From contig NZ_LR217735.1 in NCBI RefSeq assembly GCF_900698995.1, forward strand, positions 496,001 through 560,000: a DNA stretch of 64,000 bases, in the 5' to 3' direction. This DNA comes from Erwinia_E haradaeae_C. Its GTDB lineage: Bacteria > Pseudomonadota > Gammaproteobacteria > Enterobacterales > Enterobacteriaceae. Position 1 is the first letter of the stretch, and each line of letters begins with the position of its first letter. The notes under the pieces were generated by a model. That model saw nothing but the letters and a program-made list of their open reading frames with translations. It ran no database searches and was not told the DNA's origin. The position numbers were made by a program, and so were the translations under genes. Positions 49,501 to 59,105 of this stretch are shown here, piece after piece.

Positions 49501-50069
49501 GGCCCAGCCCAAAGTTTTCGCACAATGCGGGCAATTTGTTTGGGTAACGGATAGCAATATCGCCTCCAGAAGTCAAATGTTGCTTGACGTTGCAATGGGG
49601 TTTCATCTACCAGCAATTCTTGTTTGAAAAGCACACCAGACTCAATAGGTTGCGTATGTAAGATGCGTTGACAAAATCCATGTATAGTAAAAATAGCTGC
49701 TGCATGCATGTGACGCTCGGCTATTGATAAATGCAAGATAGCTTGAGGTAAATTTGTTATCTGAGAGATGAGTTGCTCAAGGATTGGGTTGGAGGTTTTT
49801 TCACGAATACAAGCAATGCGTAATTCATGTATATTGCTACGAATCCGTGTACGTAATTCAGCCGCAGAAGAATCAGTAAAAGTTACTACTAAAATTTCCT
49901 CAACTGACAATCGTCGTATAAAATCTAATTTTTTTCCTAAACCTAGAAGGAGACGTAAATAGATCAATCCAATTGTAAAGGTTTTTCCAGTCCCTGCAGA
50001 AGCCTCAATGATTACTTCACCTGTTATGGGTAGCGTTAGAGGTTCTAACTTAGAATAACCTTTTTGCAT
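46524..50069 (-). CDS. recB: Exodeoxyribonuclease V beta subunit RecB
   Basis: Helicase and nuclease subunit of RecBCD, which processes double-strand breaks for recombination. The 1181 residues match E. coli RecB (1180): Walker A EASAGTGKTFTI at residues 22-33, VVTFTDSSAAELR, FTIHGFCQR, LIDEFQDTD (motif II), LIGDPKQAIYAFRGAD (motif III), TNWRSS, the TIHKSKGLQYPLVW segment (motif V), LRLLYVAVTRS (motif VI), and the C-terminal nuclease domain with LEGSIDLVFLWKGKYYLLDYKTHW (catalytic DxK) and LYTLALHRYL. It stops at TGA. In E. coli recD follows and ptrA-recC precede; neither recD nor ptrA is here, as only 228 bases separate recB from glnS. Confidence 0.97.
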   Translation of the reverse strand: MQKGYSKLEPLTLPITGEVIIEASAGTGKTFTIGLIYLRLLLGLGKKLDFIRRLSVEEILVVTFTDSSAAELRTRIRSNIHELRIACIREKTSNPILEQLISQITNLPQAILHLSIAERHMHAAAIFTIHGFCQRILHTQPIESGVLFKQELLVDETPLQRQATFDFWRRYCYPLPKQIARIVRKLWAGPEQLLQTLLPWLYREEIFLKTTYATYKNIEQQHANIIERIKNIKKSWLNAQNIQELIEKSGIDRRSYNRKNLPYWLDSITQWAKTETVDYFIVKYLVNFSQSTLLNKSINGEPPNHLIFLEIDLFLLKPLSLYDCVIALALQHIRCSIKREKSLHAKIGFHDLLTLLHSSLYMPNGKILAKIIQNNYPVALIDEFQDTDIQQYRIFHAIYHNTSHSALLLIGDPKQAIYAFRGADVFTYMRARSDIREYYTLETNWRSSKDMVNAVNLLFLNHYNPFIFREIPFIRIKSATPNHHLHFSLNCKIQPALKFWLQPGNTVNINDYQEFMAQECAAEISHWLHQSINSKAFLCYTNNQKPVRASDITILVRRRSEAEIVKKALYALNIPSVYLSNRDSIFSTLEAQEMLYLLQAILKPEKKSILRSSLSTSFLGIKKASVYSIKSQEVVWSSLIRRFFDYQECWKKYGVLSMLRKLILQEKIAENLLSPSHTKHYLTNLIHLGEVLQEASFICANEQILINWLIKKIQQPYSYKPDQCIRLESDYNLVQIITIHKSKGLQYPLVWIPFAATFREAKNAIFYDHQTFTTVLDLQQDTKNMILADQERLSEDLRLLYVAVTRSIFHCSIGIAPLCIGRKKTDKSHIHRSALGYLIQKGQAMNASSLKSALQVFHGDITTFTIASGQKGKPWQDSDRNDVNIQKIHLRTLSYPIKENWKSTSYSDLLQKHHNTSTANINNIDRLSLKSPDIHLSINQSISSIVEHTKYTQHTFPKGTRSGIFLHRLLSSLDFSSPLNISWLEKQIIYQGLNKEWVPVIHEWIENILHTTLNETGVSLYNIPMKDKQVELKFYLPFSQPLTSEKLNKIMQQDPLSAGCPPLRFDQIKGMLEGSIDLVFLWKGKYYLLDYKTHWFGESGDYYTKDRIMQAMQEHRYDLQYQLYTLALHRYLRHRLINYDYQRHFGGIIYLFLRGVNHLEHQNAVYNTLLHADFITSMDQL

Positions 50070-51594
50070 AAAAATAGATCCTCGCTAGGCGATAGAACAT
50101 ATCAAGGATATACCTGTCTTGTAGTATTATTCTCTTGTGCGTATCTACAAAAGATACCACTGCCGTGTAAAATTGCAGCACTCTAATTTTAAATATTGAT
50201 TTTCTTTTGATTTTTTCAGATAGATCTATGATTTACTTTTGTAATATATAAGAATATTTACATATTTTTTATTTTTATAAAAACAGACATTTACCTATTA
50301 ATAAAATTAAAACTATAAAATATATGATTATTGTATAGATGCAAATCTGATTTTTCATCATTAATATTATACTTTAATTTGTGCATAATAGAAATTATTA
50401 AAAATTTTTAAATTTGATATGTATCATACTTTATATTCTGTATGGATAATAGATATAAAAATTAAAGCACTGATTAATAATTTTATTATTATCTGCTTGT
50501 GATCTTCTGTCATTGATAAATAATAAAAAAATTGATTTATTTATTTTAAAAACATTTTAATTTAATGTTTTTAAAAATTTCTTCTTTTTATATGTAGAAT
50601 TTTATATGTAAAATTAAATTTATCATATGAAATTAATATTTATTACAAAACTATTAGATAATTAATAAGACTTAAAATAATTATAGTATACATAAATATT
50701 ACTATGATAATATATGGCATTTCAAGTGATAGTTGTAATTAAAAAACTAAATGGTAAAATATTTTTTTATATAATATTCTTTAGTGAGAGTGTATTCTTT
50801 TTTGAGAATCTGTATTAAAATAATAATATAGGATAAAGGTCTATAATTAAAGATTATTTTGATTAAATAAAATTTAATCTATTGTAACTATAAAATATAG
50901 TAATTTTTGAGATATTCTGTTAAATATTAGTTAAATATGATAAATAAGTAGTAGAGATAAAGATTTTTTGTATCATTTAAAAAAACAAATATTTATTAAT
51001 ATAATATCAAGTTTCATAAATATAATAATTGATAGTATTTTAAATGTTATTCTAATATTTTATATTTTATTGTATTATCAAGAATATTTTTATATCAGAA
51101 ATACACTATAAATATGTTATTCTAATAACATTAGATAAATATTAATATAGTTCTTTTCTTGTTTGATTGATTTTAATATATTTGATTTTTATAAAAATGT
51201 AGAGATATAAAGTCATCTATATTATCATTTATATTAATATCTGCTGTGCAATAGAATGCAAAATAAAATAATATTAACTAATATGTTAGTTTTTTAATAG
51301 ATAGATATTCTATATGCATATTATAGAAACATAAATATATTGGTTATAATAAACTATAATAAAAATTATAAGTTTTTTGGAAGTTAAACCTCTGTAACTA
51401 TATTAGAAGCAGTGAGATTATTAAGTATAATTAATAATACTAATTGTCAGATATATCAAGTATAAATAATTTTATCAATTTAAGAGACTACATCTATATC
51501 TATATCATAGGTAATTTTTTAGATATTACTGAAACTTATGTACACTTTTGATTAATATAAGTTGTTATAAACATTATTTTTATTAAGAGGATTT
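50070..51594. other. Very AT-rich spacer between recB and bolA
   Basis: About 1.5 kb with hardly any G or C in places. No ptrA, recC or other relic recognised. A perfect 13-bp-arm inverted repeat lies at 50544-50576. The promoters of recB and bolA must lie at the two ends. Confidence 0.5.
50544..50576. repeat. Inverted repeat, 13-bp arms, 7-base loop
   Basis: TTTTAAAAACATT and its exact complement. Almost all A-T. Possible weak hairpin without a nearby gene end. Confidence 0.4.
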
Positions 51595-51927
51595 ATGAAT
51601 AATATCTGTAACATTATAGAATATAAGTTATTTCAAGAGTTTGCTCCGGAGTATCTCAAGGTATCTGATGAAAGCCGATATCATTTGATGTATATAGGTT
51701 TAGAAAGTCACTTTAAAGTATTAATAGTAAGTAAGATGTTTCATGATCAAGAAGTAATTCAAAGACATCGTGCAATTTATAACGTACTAGCCAAAGAAAT
51801 AGCAGGCAGTGTACATGCATTATCCTTAAAAATTTATTCCTGTTCAGAGTGGAATAGAGTCCAACATATTTCTTCTATACGCGTTGGATTTAAATCCCCA
51901 CCTTGTTTACGGTGTAATAACAAATAA
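51595..51927 (+). CDS. bolA: BolA-family protein
   Basis: BolA partners with monothiol glutaredoxin in iron-sulfur handling, and in E. coli affects cell shape and transcription in stationary phase. The 110 residues match E. coli BolA (105). Visible are VSDESRYH, GLESHFKVLIVSKMF (conserved GSESHFK region with the helix-turn-helix-like fold), QRHRAIYNVLAKEIAGSVHALSLKIYSCSEW with the conserved His, and the SPPC near the C-terminus. About seven residues (HISSIRV region) are added before SPPC compared with E. coli. AGAGGA precedes the ATG. tig, which follows bolA in E. coli, is absent. Confidence 0.9.
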   Translation: MNNICNIIEYKLFQEFAPEYLKVSDESRYHLMYIGLESHFKVLIVSKMFHDQEVIQRHRAIYNVLAKEIAGSVHALSLKIYSCSEWNRVQHISSIRVGFKSPPCLRCNNK

Positions 51928-52466
51928 TTGATGTATTTATGATTTGGTAGATTTCTCGAGAAAAATTATCTGCAAAATAGGGGGTTCTAAATAGATTAAA
52001 TAATTACATTTTTTAAATTTCTATCATTACAGGTAACAATTCTAAAAATATTAGAGTTATTTTGTTATTGTTATCAAAGAGAATAATATATAGTAATCAG
52101 TTATGGTTTCCAGAAAATATATATAATAATGTAGATTTACATGCTTATATGTTCTTTATGTCTTTATTTTAGAAGATGTATTAACATGATTAGATTTCTA
52201 CATCTAGTATTAATTACTTTTATCTTTGCAGGTAAAGCATTCTATCAAAAATATCAGGTAAAAAATTTTTACATCTTAGTAAGCAGATAAGGATTTTATA
52301 TAATTTTAATATTTTATATTTTTAATATGTAAGATTTATTTAGTACAATAAAAGTTAATAGAATATCGTATAATTGATTAGTATAGGTGTACTTGTGTGA
52401 TAGTATATATATAAAATTCTTAAATTATAGTTAGTTAATTAGTATGCTGTGCTCATTTAGAATGAT
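51928..52466. other. AT-rich spacer between bolA and lonH
   Basis: No gene or trigger-factor relic seen. Since both neighbours read rightward, it should hold the lonH promoter. Confidence 0.5.
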
Positions 52467-54239
52467 ATGATGATTTTGAAAAACGATCCATTAGAGTGGA
52501 ATATTTTGCAGACTTCTATAGAACGATTTCAGCATCTATTCTTAAAGAACCCAATAGTTCATGCGGATTATTTTCGTATTATACAAGCACGCCTGTATAA
52601 TGGGTTGGATCTATTGTCAAAAACTATGGCGCTAGAGCCGATAATGTTAATTAAAAGCCCAGAAAGTAGTATATATTTTACCTTGTTACAAAAAATTCTT
52701 TCGGAAATGAAGGAAAGAACAGAAAATAAAACAAAAATACTGTATGGTGGCCGTTACGAAATTATGAAACATACAGTGGAATGGTATCCAGCAAACACTA
52801 TACAGGATAATTTTGCTACCTATGGTGGTGTGCATCAGGCGGATTGGATCGAAAATAATAATCTTTTTGGCTGTGTGCGTATATATAAAAATCAAGTCTC
52901 TCTATCGCCAGGTTTAGTACACCATGCTAATGGAGGTTTTCTGATATTATCTCTTCGTACTGTATTAGAACAACCATTAATGTGGTTTCGTTTAAAGCAA
53001 ATACTTACTTGCAAGAAGTATGAATGGCACTCCAGTGATTATTCTAAACCCCTTCCATTAGATATTCCGTCGATGCCAATGTCTTTTCGTCTTCTTCTTA
53101 TAGGTGGAAGAGAAGCTCTGGAAGATTTTAAGAACTTAGAGTGTGCATTAACAAACACGTCTTTATATGGTGAATTTGAGGATACAATTGCATTATCAGA
53201 TGATATAGCGTTTATAAATTGGAGAATGTGGGTTCGCAGTGTGGCAGATTCCATGAAGTGTCCTCCTGCTGATTATAATTTTTGGCCGGTGTTAATTCAC
53301 GAAGGTATGCGCTGGACTGGGGATCAAGGGTTGCTTCCGTTAGATTTAGATTGGATCAGGCATCAATTGCAAGAAGCTTTATCATATTGTTCAGATGGTG
53401 TAATAAATGGAGACCATCTAAGGAAAGCCATCAAAATGCGCGCATGGCGAGAAGGATTAATAGTAGAAAAAATTCTAAATAATATTGAGCAGAAGCAAAT
53501 ACAAATTGACACAAAAGGTGAAGTGATAGGGCAAATTAATGCTCTATCAGTAATAGAATTTTCTGGTCACCCAGGCGTTTTTGGCATCCCTGTTCGTATA
53601 AGTTGTGCAGTGCATGTTGGCGATGGTGAGTTCATTGACGTAGAACGTAAAGTAGATCTTGGCGGCAGCATTCACTCTAAAGGCCTAATGATCATGCAGT
53701 CGTGGCTAATGTCAACCTTAAAACTAGAGCAGAACATTCCATTTTCTGCATCATTAGTTTTTGAACAATCATATTCAGAGCTTGATGGTGATAGTGCCTC
53801 GTTAGCTGCACTGTGTGCACTAATTAGTGCATTAGCGTTAAAACCAATTAATCAAAAGATTGCAGTCACAGGTTCTATAGATCAACTAGGTAGTGTTCAA
53901 TCTATCGGTGGAATTAATGAAAAAATTGAGGGATTTTTTCAGATCTGTAATCGACGGATTCTTGATGGTTGCCAAGGGGTTATTATACCTTCTTCAAATA
54001 TTCGTCATCTTGCACTGCATCAAGATGTAATGCAGGCTATAGAAAATGGCACATTCTCTTTGTGGACAGTATCTAATGTTGATGAGGCCTTGTTATTATT
54101 AACTGGTATACCGTGGGAAAATAGATCAGGACCTTCTCTTTCGTGCTTTATAAAAGAGCGTATTGCAAAAATTAATTCACACGATATTCGGCGACGCACA
54201 GGGCCATTACGTTGGTTTAACTGGATAAGCTCAATTTAA
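52467..54239 (+). CDS. ycbZ: Lon-related protease-like protein YcbZ (LonH)
   Basis: Protein of the Lon family, called YcbZ or LonH in E. coli; suggested to have a role linked to ribosome or translation quality, but its substrates are not settled. The 590 residues match E. coli YcbZ (586). The N-terminal half is AAA-like without a clear Walker A, with LFGCVRIY, LSPGLVHHANGGFLILSLRTLL-like text and a lid region. The C-terminal Lon protease domain has GQINALSVIEFSGHPGVFG, HVGDGEF, SLVFEQSYSELDGDSASLAALCALISALA (catalytic Ser) and SVQSIGGINEKIEGFF (catalytic Lys). Two adjacent ATGs (52467, 52470), with no strong ribosome-binding site. fabA follows 1 kb later, as in E. coli. Confidence 0.93.
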   Translation: MMILKNDPLEWNILQTSIERFQHLFLKNPIVHADYFRIIQARLYNGLDLLSKTMALEPIMLIKSPESSIYFTLLQKILSEMKERTENKTKILYGGRYEIMKHTVEWYPANTIQDNFATYGGVHQADWIENNNLFGCVRIYKNQVSLSPGLVHHANGGFLILSLRTVLEQPLMWFRLKQILTCKKYEWHSSDYSKPLPLDIPSMPMSFRLLLIGGREALEDFKNLECALTNTSLYGEFEDTIALSDDIAFINWRMWVRSVADSMKCPPADYNFWPVLIHEGMRWTGDQGLLPLDLDWIRHQLQEALSYCSDGVINGDHLRKAIKMRAWREGLIVEKILNNIEQKQIQIDTKGEVIGQINALSVIEFSGHPGVFGIPVRISCAVHVGDGEFIDVERKVDLGGSIHSKGLMIMQSWLMSTLKLEQNIPFSASLVFEQSYSELDGDSASLAALCALISALALKPINQKIAVTGSIDQLGSVQSIGGINEKIEGFFQICNRRILDGCQGVIIPSSNIRHLALHQDVMQAIENGTFSLWTVSNVDEALLLLTGIPWENRSGPSLSCFIKERIAKINSHDIRRRTGPLRWFNWISSI

Positions 54240-54355
54240 TTTATTATGCACTATATATTGTGTTTTGTTTATTTAGTTAAATCGATAGTTATAATTATTA
54301 TTAGGTATTCAGATACAAAATCATCTCATCACACTTAATTAACTTATGCTGCATA

Positions 54356-54389
54356 AATCAGTATTAGACTGATCGGTCTAATACTGATT
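54356..54389. repeat. Inverted repeat, 14-bp arms, 6-base loop
   Basis: Arms AATCAGTATTAGAC and its exact complement around TGATCG, 117 bases after the ycbZ stop. Includes five G-C pairs, so it should fold well in RNA. No T run follows, so it may block 3' exonucleases instead of terminating. Confidence 0.65.
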
Positions 54390-54471
54390 ATTTAGCATAG
54401 AGGGTATATTATTTGATTGCCTCAGGACATTATATCAGTATAGATCTACTATCTATTAAGACACTTATGAT

Positions 54472-54512
54472 ATATGTTTTAATGATTAATATTATTAATC
54501 ATTAAAACATAT
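54472..54512. repeat. Inverted repeat, 19-bp arms, 3-base loop
   Basis: Perfect arms beginning ATATGTTTTAATGATTAAT. Only a few G-C pairs, but the length is far beyond chance for a typical spacer. Lies 83 bases after the previous hairpin. Confidence 0.75.
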
Positions 54513-55253
54513 TAACAGAATCTAATATAAGTTGTTTGTTTAAAATTATAGATTTCATCTTATAGTATGAGTACAAATGATAAACTTTTACTAAAATGAT
54601 TTTTATTTTAAATAAAAATATATATAGCAAGATCTAATTAAAAAAAAGCACATTGCTTAATAAAATCTCGCAGGATGTTTGCACAATATGTATTTCTGCA
54701 TATATTAAAGATATTAAATAATATTGAATAATAAGAAAATAAAAAATACAGAATATATTAGAAATTTTTATATCAAAACTATATTTATGCCACGTTAGTG
54801 TTAAACATGTATATTAATTACTAATATACTAGAATTAATACCAATCACATTGCCTAAAAGTACTCATTTTAAATTATCCAAAACTAAAAATAAACTATGC
54901 TGATTTTATTTATGTCCTAACATTATATTTGTAGAGAAAGTTTATAACAGAAAAATAATCAATTAGGATATATAATTATGTGCAATACGGAATTACCTTT
55001 CATTCAGAAAGAGTAATTTAAATTTATAATATGTACTATGATAGTTTTTTCTCTAATTTTGAATAAATGAATTAAAATAATGATTCTTAAATAGAGAGAT
55101 AAAGCACGTTAGGTTTTATCTAAAACTCTTGCGTATATTTCAGTCTATTTAGTCTTAATAGAAATTCTATAATTATGAGCACTATCGAGTGCAGCACGAA
55201 CTGTATACCTTCAGATTTCCACACATAATTAGTCAATATAAGGTTTATGGAAT

Positions 55254-55772
55254 ATGCTAAATCAATCTATTTTTTATACAAAAGAAGATCTAATTGCCTC
55301 TGGACGTGCTGAACTTTTTGGTCTAGATGGTCCACCATTACCATCTGGCAACATGTTGATGATTGATCGTATAGTACATGTTACAGAAACTAATGGAAAA
55401 TATCATAAAGGCTTTGTTTTGGCAGAATTAGATATTCATCCAGATTTATGGTTCTTTTCGTGCCATTTTATTGGTGATCCAGTGATGCCTGGCTGTTTAG
55501 GATTGGATGCTATGTGGCAACTAGTTGGTTTTTATCTTGGCTGGCTAGGAGGAAAAGGTAAAGGTCGTGCGCTAGGTGTTGGTTCAGTAAAATTTGCTGG
55601 ACAGATTTTGCCAAGTGCTAACAAAGTGTCTTATCTTGTTCATATTAAACGCATTATTAAACGTAAACTCATCATGGGTGTAGCAGATGGTGAAGTTATA
55701 GTAGATGGTCAAATTATTTATACTGCTACTGATTTAAAAGTAGGTCTCTTTAAAGATTCCTCTTCCTTTTAA
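55254..55772 (+). CDS. fabA: 3-hydroxydecanoyl-[ACP] dehydratase/isomerase
   Basis: Dehydrates 3-hydroxydecanoyl-ACP and isomerises the product, the branch point for unsaturated fatty acids. The 172 residues equal the E. coli length: SYTKEDL-like start (YTKEDLIASGRAELFG), NMLMIDRIV, the active-site His in WFFSCHFIGDPVMPGCLGLDAMWQLVGFYLGW with the catalytic Asp in the same stretch, GKGRALGVGSVKF and the C-terminal TATDLKVGLF. AAGG lies about 10 bases before the ATG. A long stem-loop with 12-bp arms (55767-55778 and 55808-55819) overlaps the stop codon and could mark the transcript end. With accBC it shows that fatty-acid synthesis is kept. Confidence 0.97.
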   Translation: MLNQSIFYTKEDLIASGRAELFGLDGPPLPSGNMLMIDRIVHVTETNGKYHKGFVLAELDIHPDLWFFSCHFIGDPVMPGCLGLDAMWQLVGFYLGWLGGKGKGRALGVGSVKFAGQILPSANKVSYLVHIKRIIKRKLIMGVADGEVIVDGQIIYTATDLKVGLFKDSSSF

Positions 55773-57263
55773 TTAACTGGAATATAGATAAATATAATCT
55801 ACAGATTAGTTAATTAAAAATTCAGTTAAAAACACTATACGATTCTTAAATATTTTCTAAGATAAGTCTATCAAGAGATATATTACGGTTTAATTTTATA
55901 TTTTTCTAGTATTATGCAGTAAATTTTATATTTTATATTTTAACCATATATCTAAAAAAATTTTAGCATTCTATTTATAAGGTTATTGAATAATATAGCA
56001 AGCATCTCTTATTTAAATATTATTTAAATTAGTGTCTATTTATTATAGCGATTAAATTAAATATTTTTTCTGATTATATTAAAATTATAATTATTTTTCA
56101 TATAACTGACGTTGAATATTGATCTGATAATGATTTAAAACTTTTTAATAAAAATACAATAATAATTATATTTATATTATTTTATTTAATTATAAATAAA
56201 TATACTGAAGCTAAATTAATTTTTTAATCAAAAATTTTTATATAAAGTACTCTTGATATTGTATATAATAATAGATAGAAAAATTAGAAAAATTGATAGA
56301 TAGCCTATAATATTTTTGAGTATAGAAAGCTGATGAATTTCTAAAAAATAAATATCGTATATGTAGATACTAAGCTAACGTGTTATATTCTTATTATGAT
56401 AAAATAGTATAAAATACGATATGTATCATTTAGTAACTGTATAGAATATCACTATAGTGTAATGATGCAATTATAGTATAGTGATATTAGTATATAAAAA
56501 TTATTTATATATCAAATAAATCTTAAGTATAAATTATTTCTATATGATAGATAACATTGAGCATGACAGTATCAATTGTCGTTCTTTATTAATATTTAGT
56601 GAGGTACTTAGAATATATAGTAATTGCATAATAAATATCTATAGTTCTTATCTATACCAAACCTATAAGGATAAACAGTTAATCTTTATAAAAAGATAAG
56701 TAAAACACCAAATTATCAATAATTGTTCTTAAATTTATTATTCAATCTATTATAGAAATTTAACTTAATATTATAAAATATAGTTCAGATTGTTATTTAG
56801 TGATTCTTGCTAGAAATTGGTAGAATTTACTATATATCTAAGCTAAATATATAGTATATTGCGCTATTCTATTAGTCTTAAAAGAATGCTATTTTATAAT
56901 CATAATTGTCACTTTTAGTAACAGTTCACTAATATTTATTAGTAAACATTTTTTCGTAATATTATTATTTTTAACATGCTATAATATTTATAGTATCAGA
57001 TCTCTAACAGTAGACTGCTTCTATTTTAATATGCTGTGAGGTTATAAAATATCTTTGCTTTCAGTATAAATAATTTTATTATATATTATATGTATAGTAC
57101 ATAATAAAATATATATTTGTGATGATTTTCAAGATGCGAGTCAATCAATAGATTATACCTATATTCTATATTGATATATTATTAATATATATTATACCTA
57201 TGTCATTACAGTTGTTATTATTATACTTAGTAAGTTTCAATAACTATTCAATCTAATCAATCA
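55773..57263. other. Convergent AT-rich spacer between fabA and rluD
   Basis: About 1.5 kb without a recognised gene, tRNA or repeat apart from the fabA 3' stem-loop. rmf, which follows fabA in E. coli, was not seen. Confidence 0.5.
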
Positions 57264-58238
57264 TTAATTATTTTTTTGTTGAAAATTTTCTGTATCAATT
57301 TGTATTTCATTAATTAATCCTACCATATCCATAGGTAGTTCAGTATGCCATTCCATAGCTATACCAGATACAGGATGCCTCATGCGTAACATAGTGGCAT
57401 GTAATGCCTGACGATTAAAAGCAGATAAAGCAGCCATAAAAACTTCTGAAGACCCCTTTGGTAAGTTAGAATGACGAGAGTATATAGGATCACCAACTAT
57501 TGGGTGCGAGATATGCGACATATGAACACGGATCTGATGTGTACGACCAGTTTCTAATTGTAACCTAAGCCAGGTATGATGGCGAAAATTTTTTATAATA
57601 CGATAATGAGTTATCGCGGGTTTTCCCACAGAATTTACTGCCATATGGGTACGTTTTTTAATATGACGACCTATTGGTGCATCAACTTTCCCATTAGCAA
57701 TTATTCGACCACTGACTATTGCTTCATATTCACGAATAATTTCTCTTTTTCGTAAATCTTGTAAAAGATGATTGTGCGCAGAAATAGTTTTTGCTATCAC
57801 CATAAGGCCAGTTGTATCTTTATCTAAACGATGTACAATGCCTGCTCTAGGAATACAAGCACTTTCTGGAAAATGGTATAAAATAGCATTCATCACGGTA
57901 TCGTCATCATGACCTGGACCAGGATGCACGACTAATTGACTAGGTTTATTAATAAGAAGAATCTCATTATCTTCATAAACAATATTCAATGGAATCTCTT
58001 TAGAGACCCAGCAGGTTCTTTCTTTGATTTCTGCGTCAATACTAATCAGTTCACCACCGGATACCTTTTTTTTTGCTTTATCAACAATACTTCCGTTAAC
58101 AGAAACGCATTGATTAAGAATCCATGCTTTTAAAAAAGAACGTGAGTAGTTTGGAAATAATTCTTTTAATGTCTGATCTAAGCGTTGACCAAGTTGTAAT
58201 AAAGACACTTTTGCGTTAAGTTTTATTTTTTTTCGCAT
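57264..58238 (-). CDS. rluD: 23S rRNA pseudouridine synthase RluD
   Basis: Makes pseudouridines at positions 1911, 1915 and 1917 in helix 69 of 23S rRNA, important for ribosome assembly and release-factor function in E. coli. The 324 residues match E. coli RluD (326): N-terminal S4 RNA-binding domain (about residues 1-75), NKPSQLVVHPGPGHDDDTVMNAILYHFP, the catalytic Asp in RAGIVHRLDKDTTGLMVIAKT, and the C-terminal RLQLETGRTHQIRVHMSHISHPIVGDPIY. No ribosome-binding site is obvious before the ATG. It is divergent from bamD with 135 bases between, exactly the E. coli arrangement. pgeF and clpB, which follow in E. coli, are gone. Confidence 0.96.
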   Translation of the reverse strand: MRKKIKLNAKVSLLQLGQRLDQTLKELFPNYSRSFLKAWILNQCVSVNGSIVDKAKKKVSGGELISIDAEIKERTCWVSKEIPLNIVYEDNEILLINKPSQLVVHPGPGHDDDTVMNAILYHFPESACIPRAGIVHRLDKDTTGLMVIAKTISAHNHLLQDLRKREIIREYEAIVSGRIIANGKVDAPIGRHIKKRTHMAVNSVGKPAITHYRIIKNFRHHTWLRLQLETGRTHQIRVHMSHISHPIVGDPIYSRHSNLPKGSSEVFMAALSAFNRQALHATMLRMRHPVSGIAMEWHTELPMDMVGLINEIQIDTENFQQKNN

Positions 58239-58373
58239 AAATAAAAGTATTGTATTTTACGTTAGACTATCATGTAGTTTTAATTTCGGCTACTATTTAG
58301 GCAAAACTAAAATTATTACTACATATTAAGTGAGACAATTCTCGCATAAACCGCCAAGGATATAATAATCTTC

Positions 58374-59105
58374 ATGATGCGTATAAAATATTTTTCAAGT
58401 ATCGTACTATGCAGCTTTCTGCTATATGCGTGTACTGGCTCTAGTGGTATAGTGCCAAATCAGTCGCCTGTCATGATTTTGGCACATGCTGAAAAGGAAC
58501 TACAGCGCGGAGGTTTTAAGAAAGCTATTTTACAGCTTACAACTTTTAATGCTAACTATCCACTAAGCCAATATTACGACCAGGTACAATTAGACCTGGT
58601 CTATGCATATTATAAAAATAATAATTTTTCTTTAGCACTAGAAACTATTGATCACTTTTTGCGACTATATCCAGATCACTTAAATCTTGATTACATTATG
58701 TACATGCGTGGTTTAATATATATGGAAAAAGACAATAATCCGATACAAACTTTTTTTGGTATTGATCGATCAGATCGAGATCCGATCCATAGATTGTCTG
58801 CATTTAATAGTTTCTCGCAAATGTTGCATAATTATCCGAATAGTCAATATGCTATTGATGCACGTAAACGTCTTATTTTTCTAAAAGAATGTCAAGCAAA
58901 ATATGAATTATCCGTAGCTGAATTTTATGATAAACGCAGAGCTTATATAGCAGTAGTTAATCGTGTAGATAAAATGCTAATAGATTATCCAGATTCGAAT
59001 GCAACTCATCAAGCTTTACATTTAATGGAAAATGCTTATCGTCAATTACATTTAAATGCACAAGCCGATCGTATTGCAAAGATTATTGCTACTAATCCAG
59101 TTTAA
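58374..59105 (+). CDS. bamD: Outer-membrane assembly lipoprotein BamD
   Basis: Essential lipoprotein of the BAM complex that inserts beta-barrel proteins into the outer membrane. The 243 residues match E. coli BamD (245). The N-terminal signal ends in a lipobox LLYACTGS with the lipidated Cys at about residue 20. Then follow TPR-like repeats: AEKELQRGGFKKAILQLTTFNANYPLSQYYDQVQLDLVYAYYKNN, FLRLYPDHLNLDYIMYMRGL, FFGIDRSDRDP, and YPNSQYAIDARKRL. Two adjacent ATGs at 58374 and 58377; AAGGA lies somewhat far upstream. Intact, showing that a true outer membrane is kept. Confidence 0.96.
   Translation: MMRIKYFSSIVLCSFLLYACTGSSGIVPNQSPVMILAHAEKELQRGGFKKAILQLTTFNANYPLSQYYDQVQLDLVYAYYKNNNFSLALETIDHFLRLYPDHLNLDYIMYMRGLIYMEKDNNPIQTFFGIDRSDRDPIHRLSAFNSFSQMLHNYPNSQYAIDARKRLIFLKECQAKYELSVAEFYDKRRAYIAVVNRVDKMLIDYPDSNATHQALHLMENAYRQLHLNAQADRIAKIIATNPV

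Larger units (their letters stand above)
54240..55253. other. Spacer between ycbZ and fabA with two strong hairpins
   Basis: About 1 kb without a gene, carrying two large perfect inverted repeats (54356-54389 and 54472-54512). The fabA promoter must lie in its right part; I could not identify FadR or FabR operator sequences. Confidence 0.5.
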
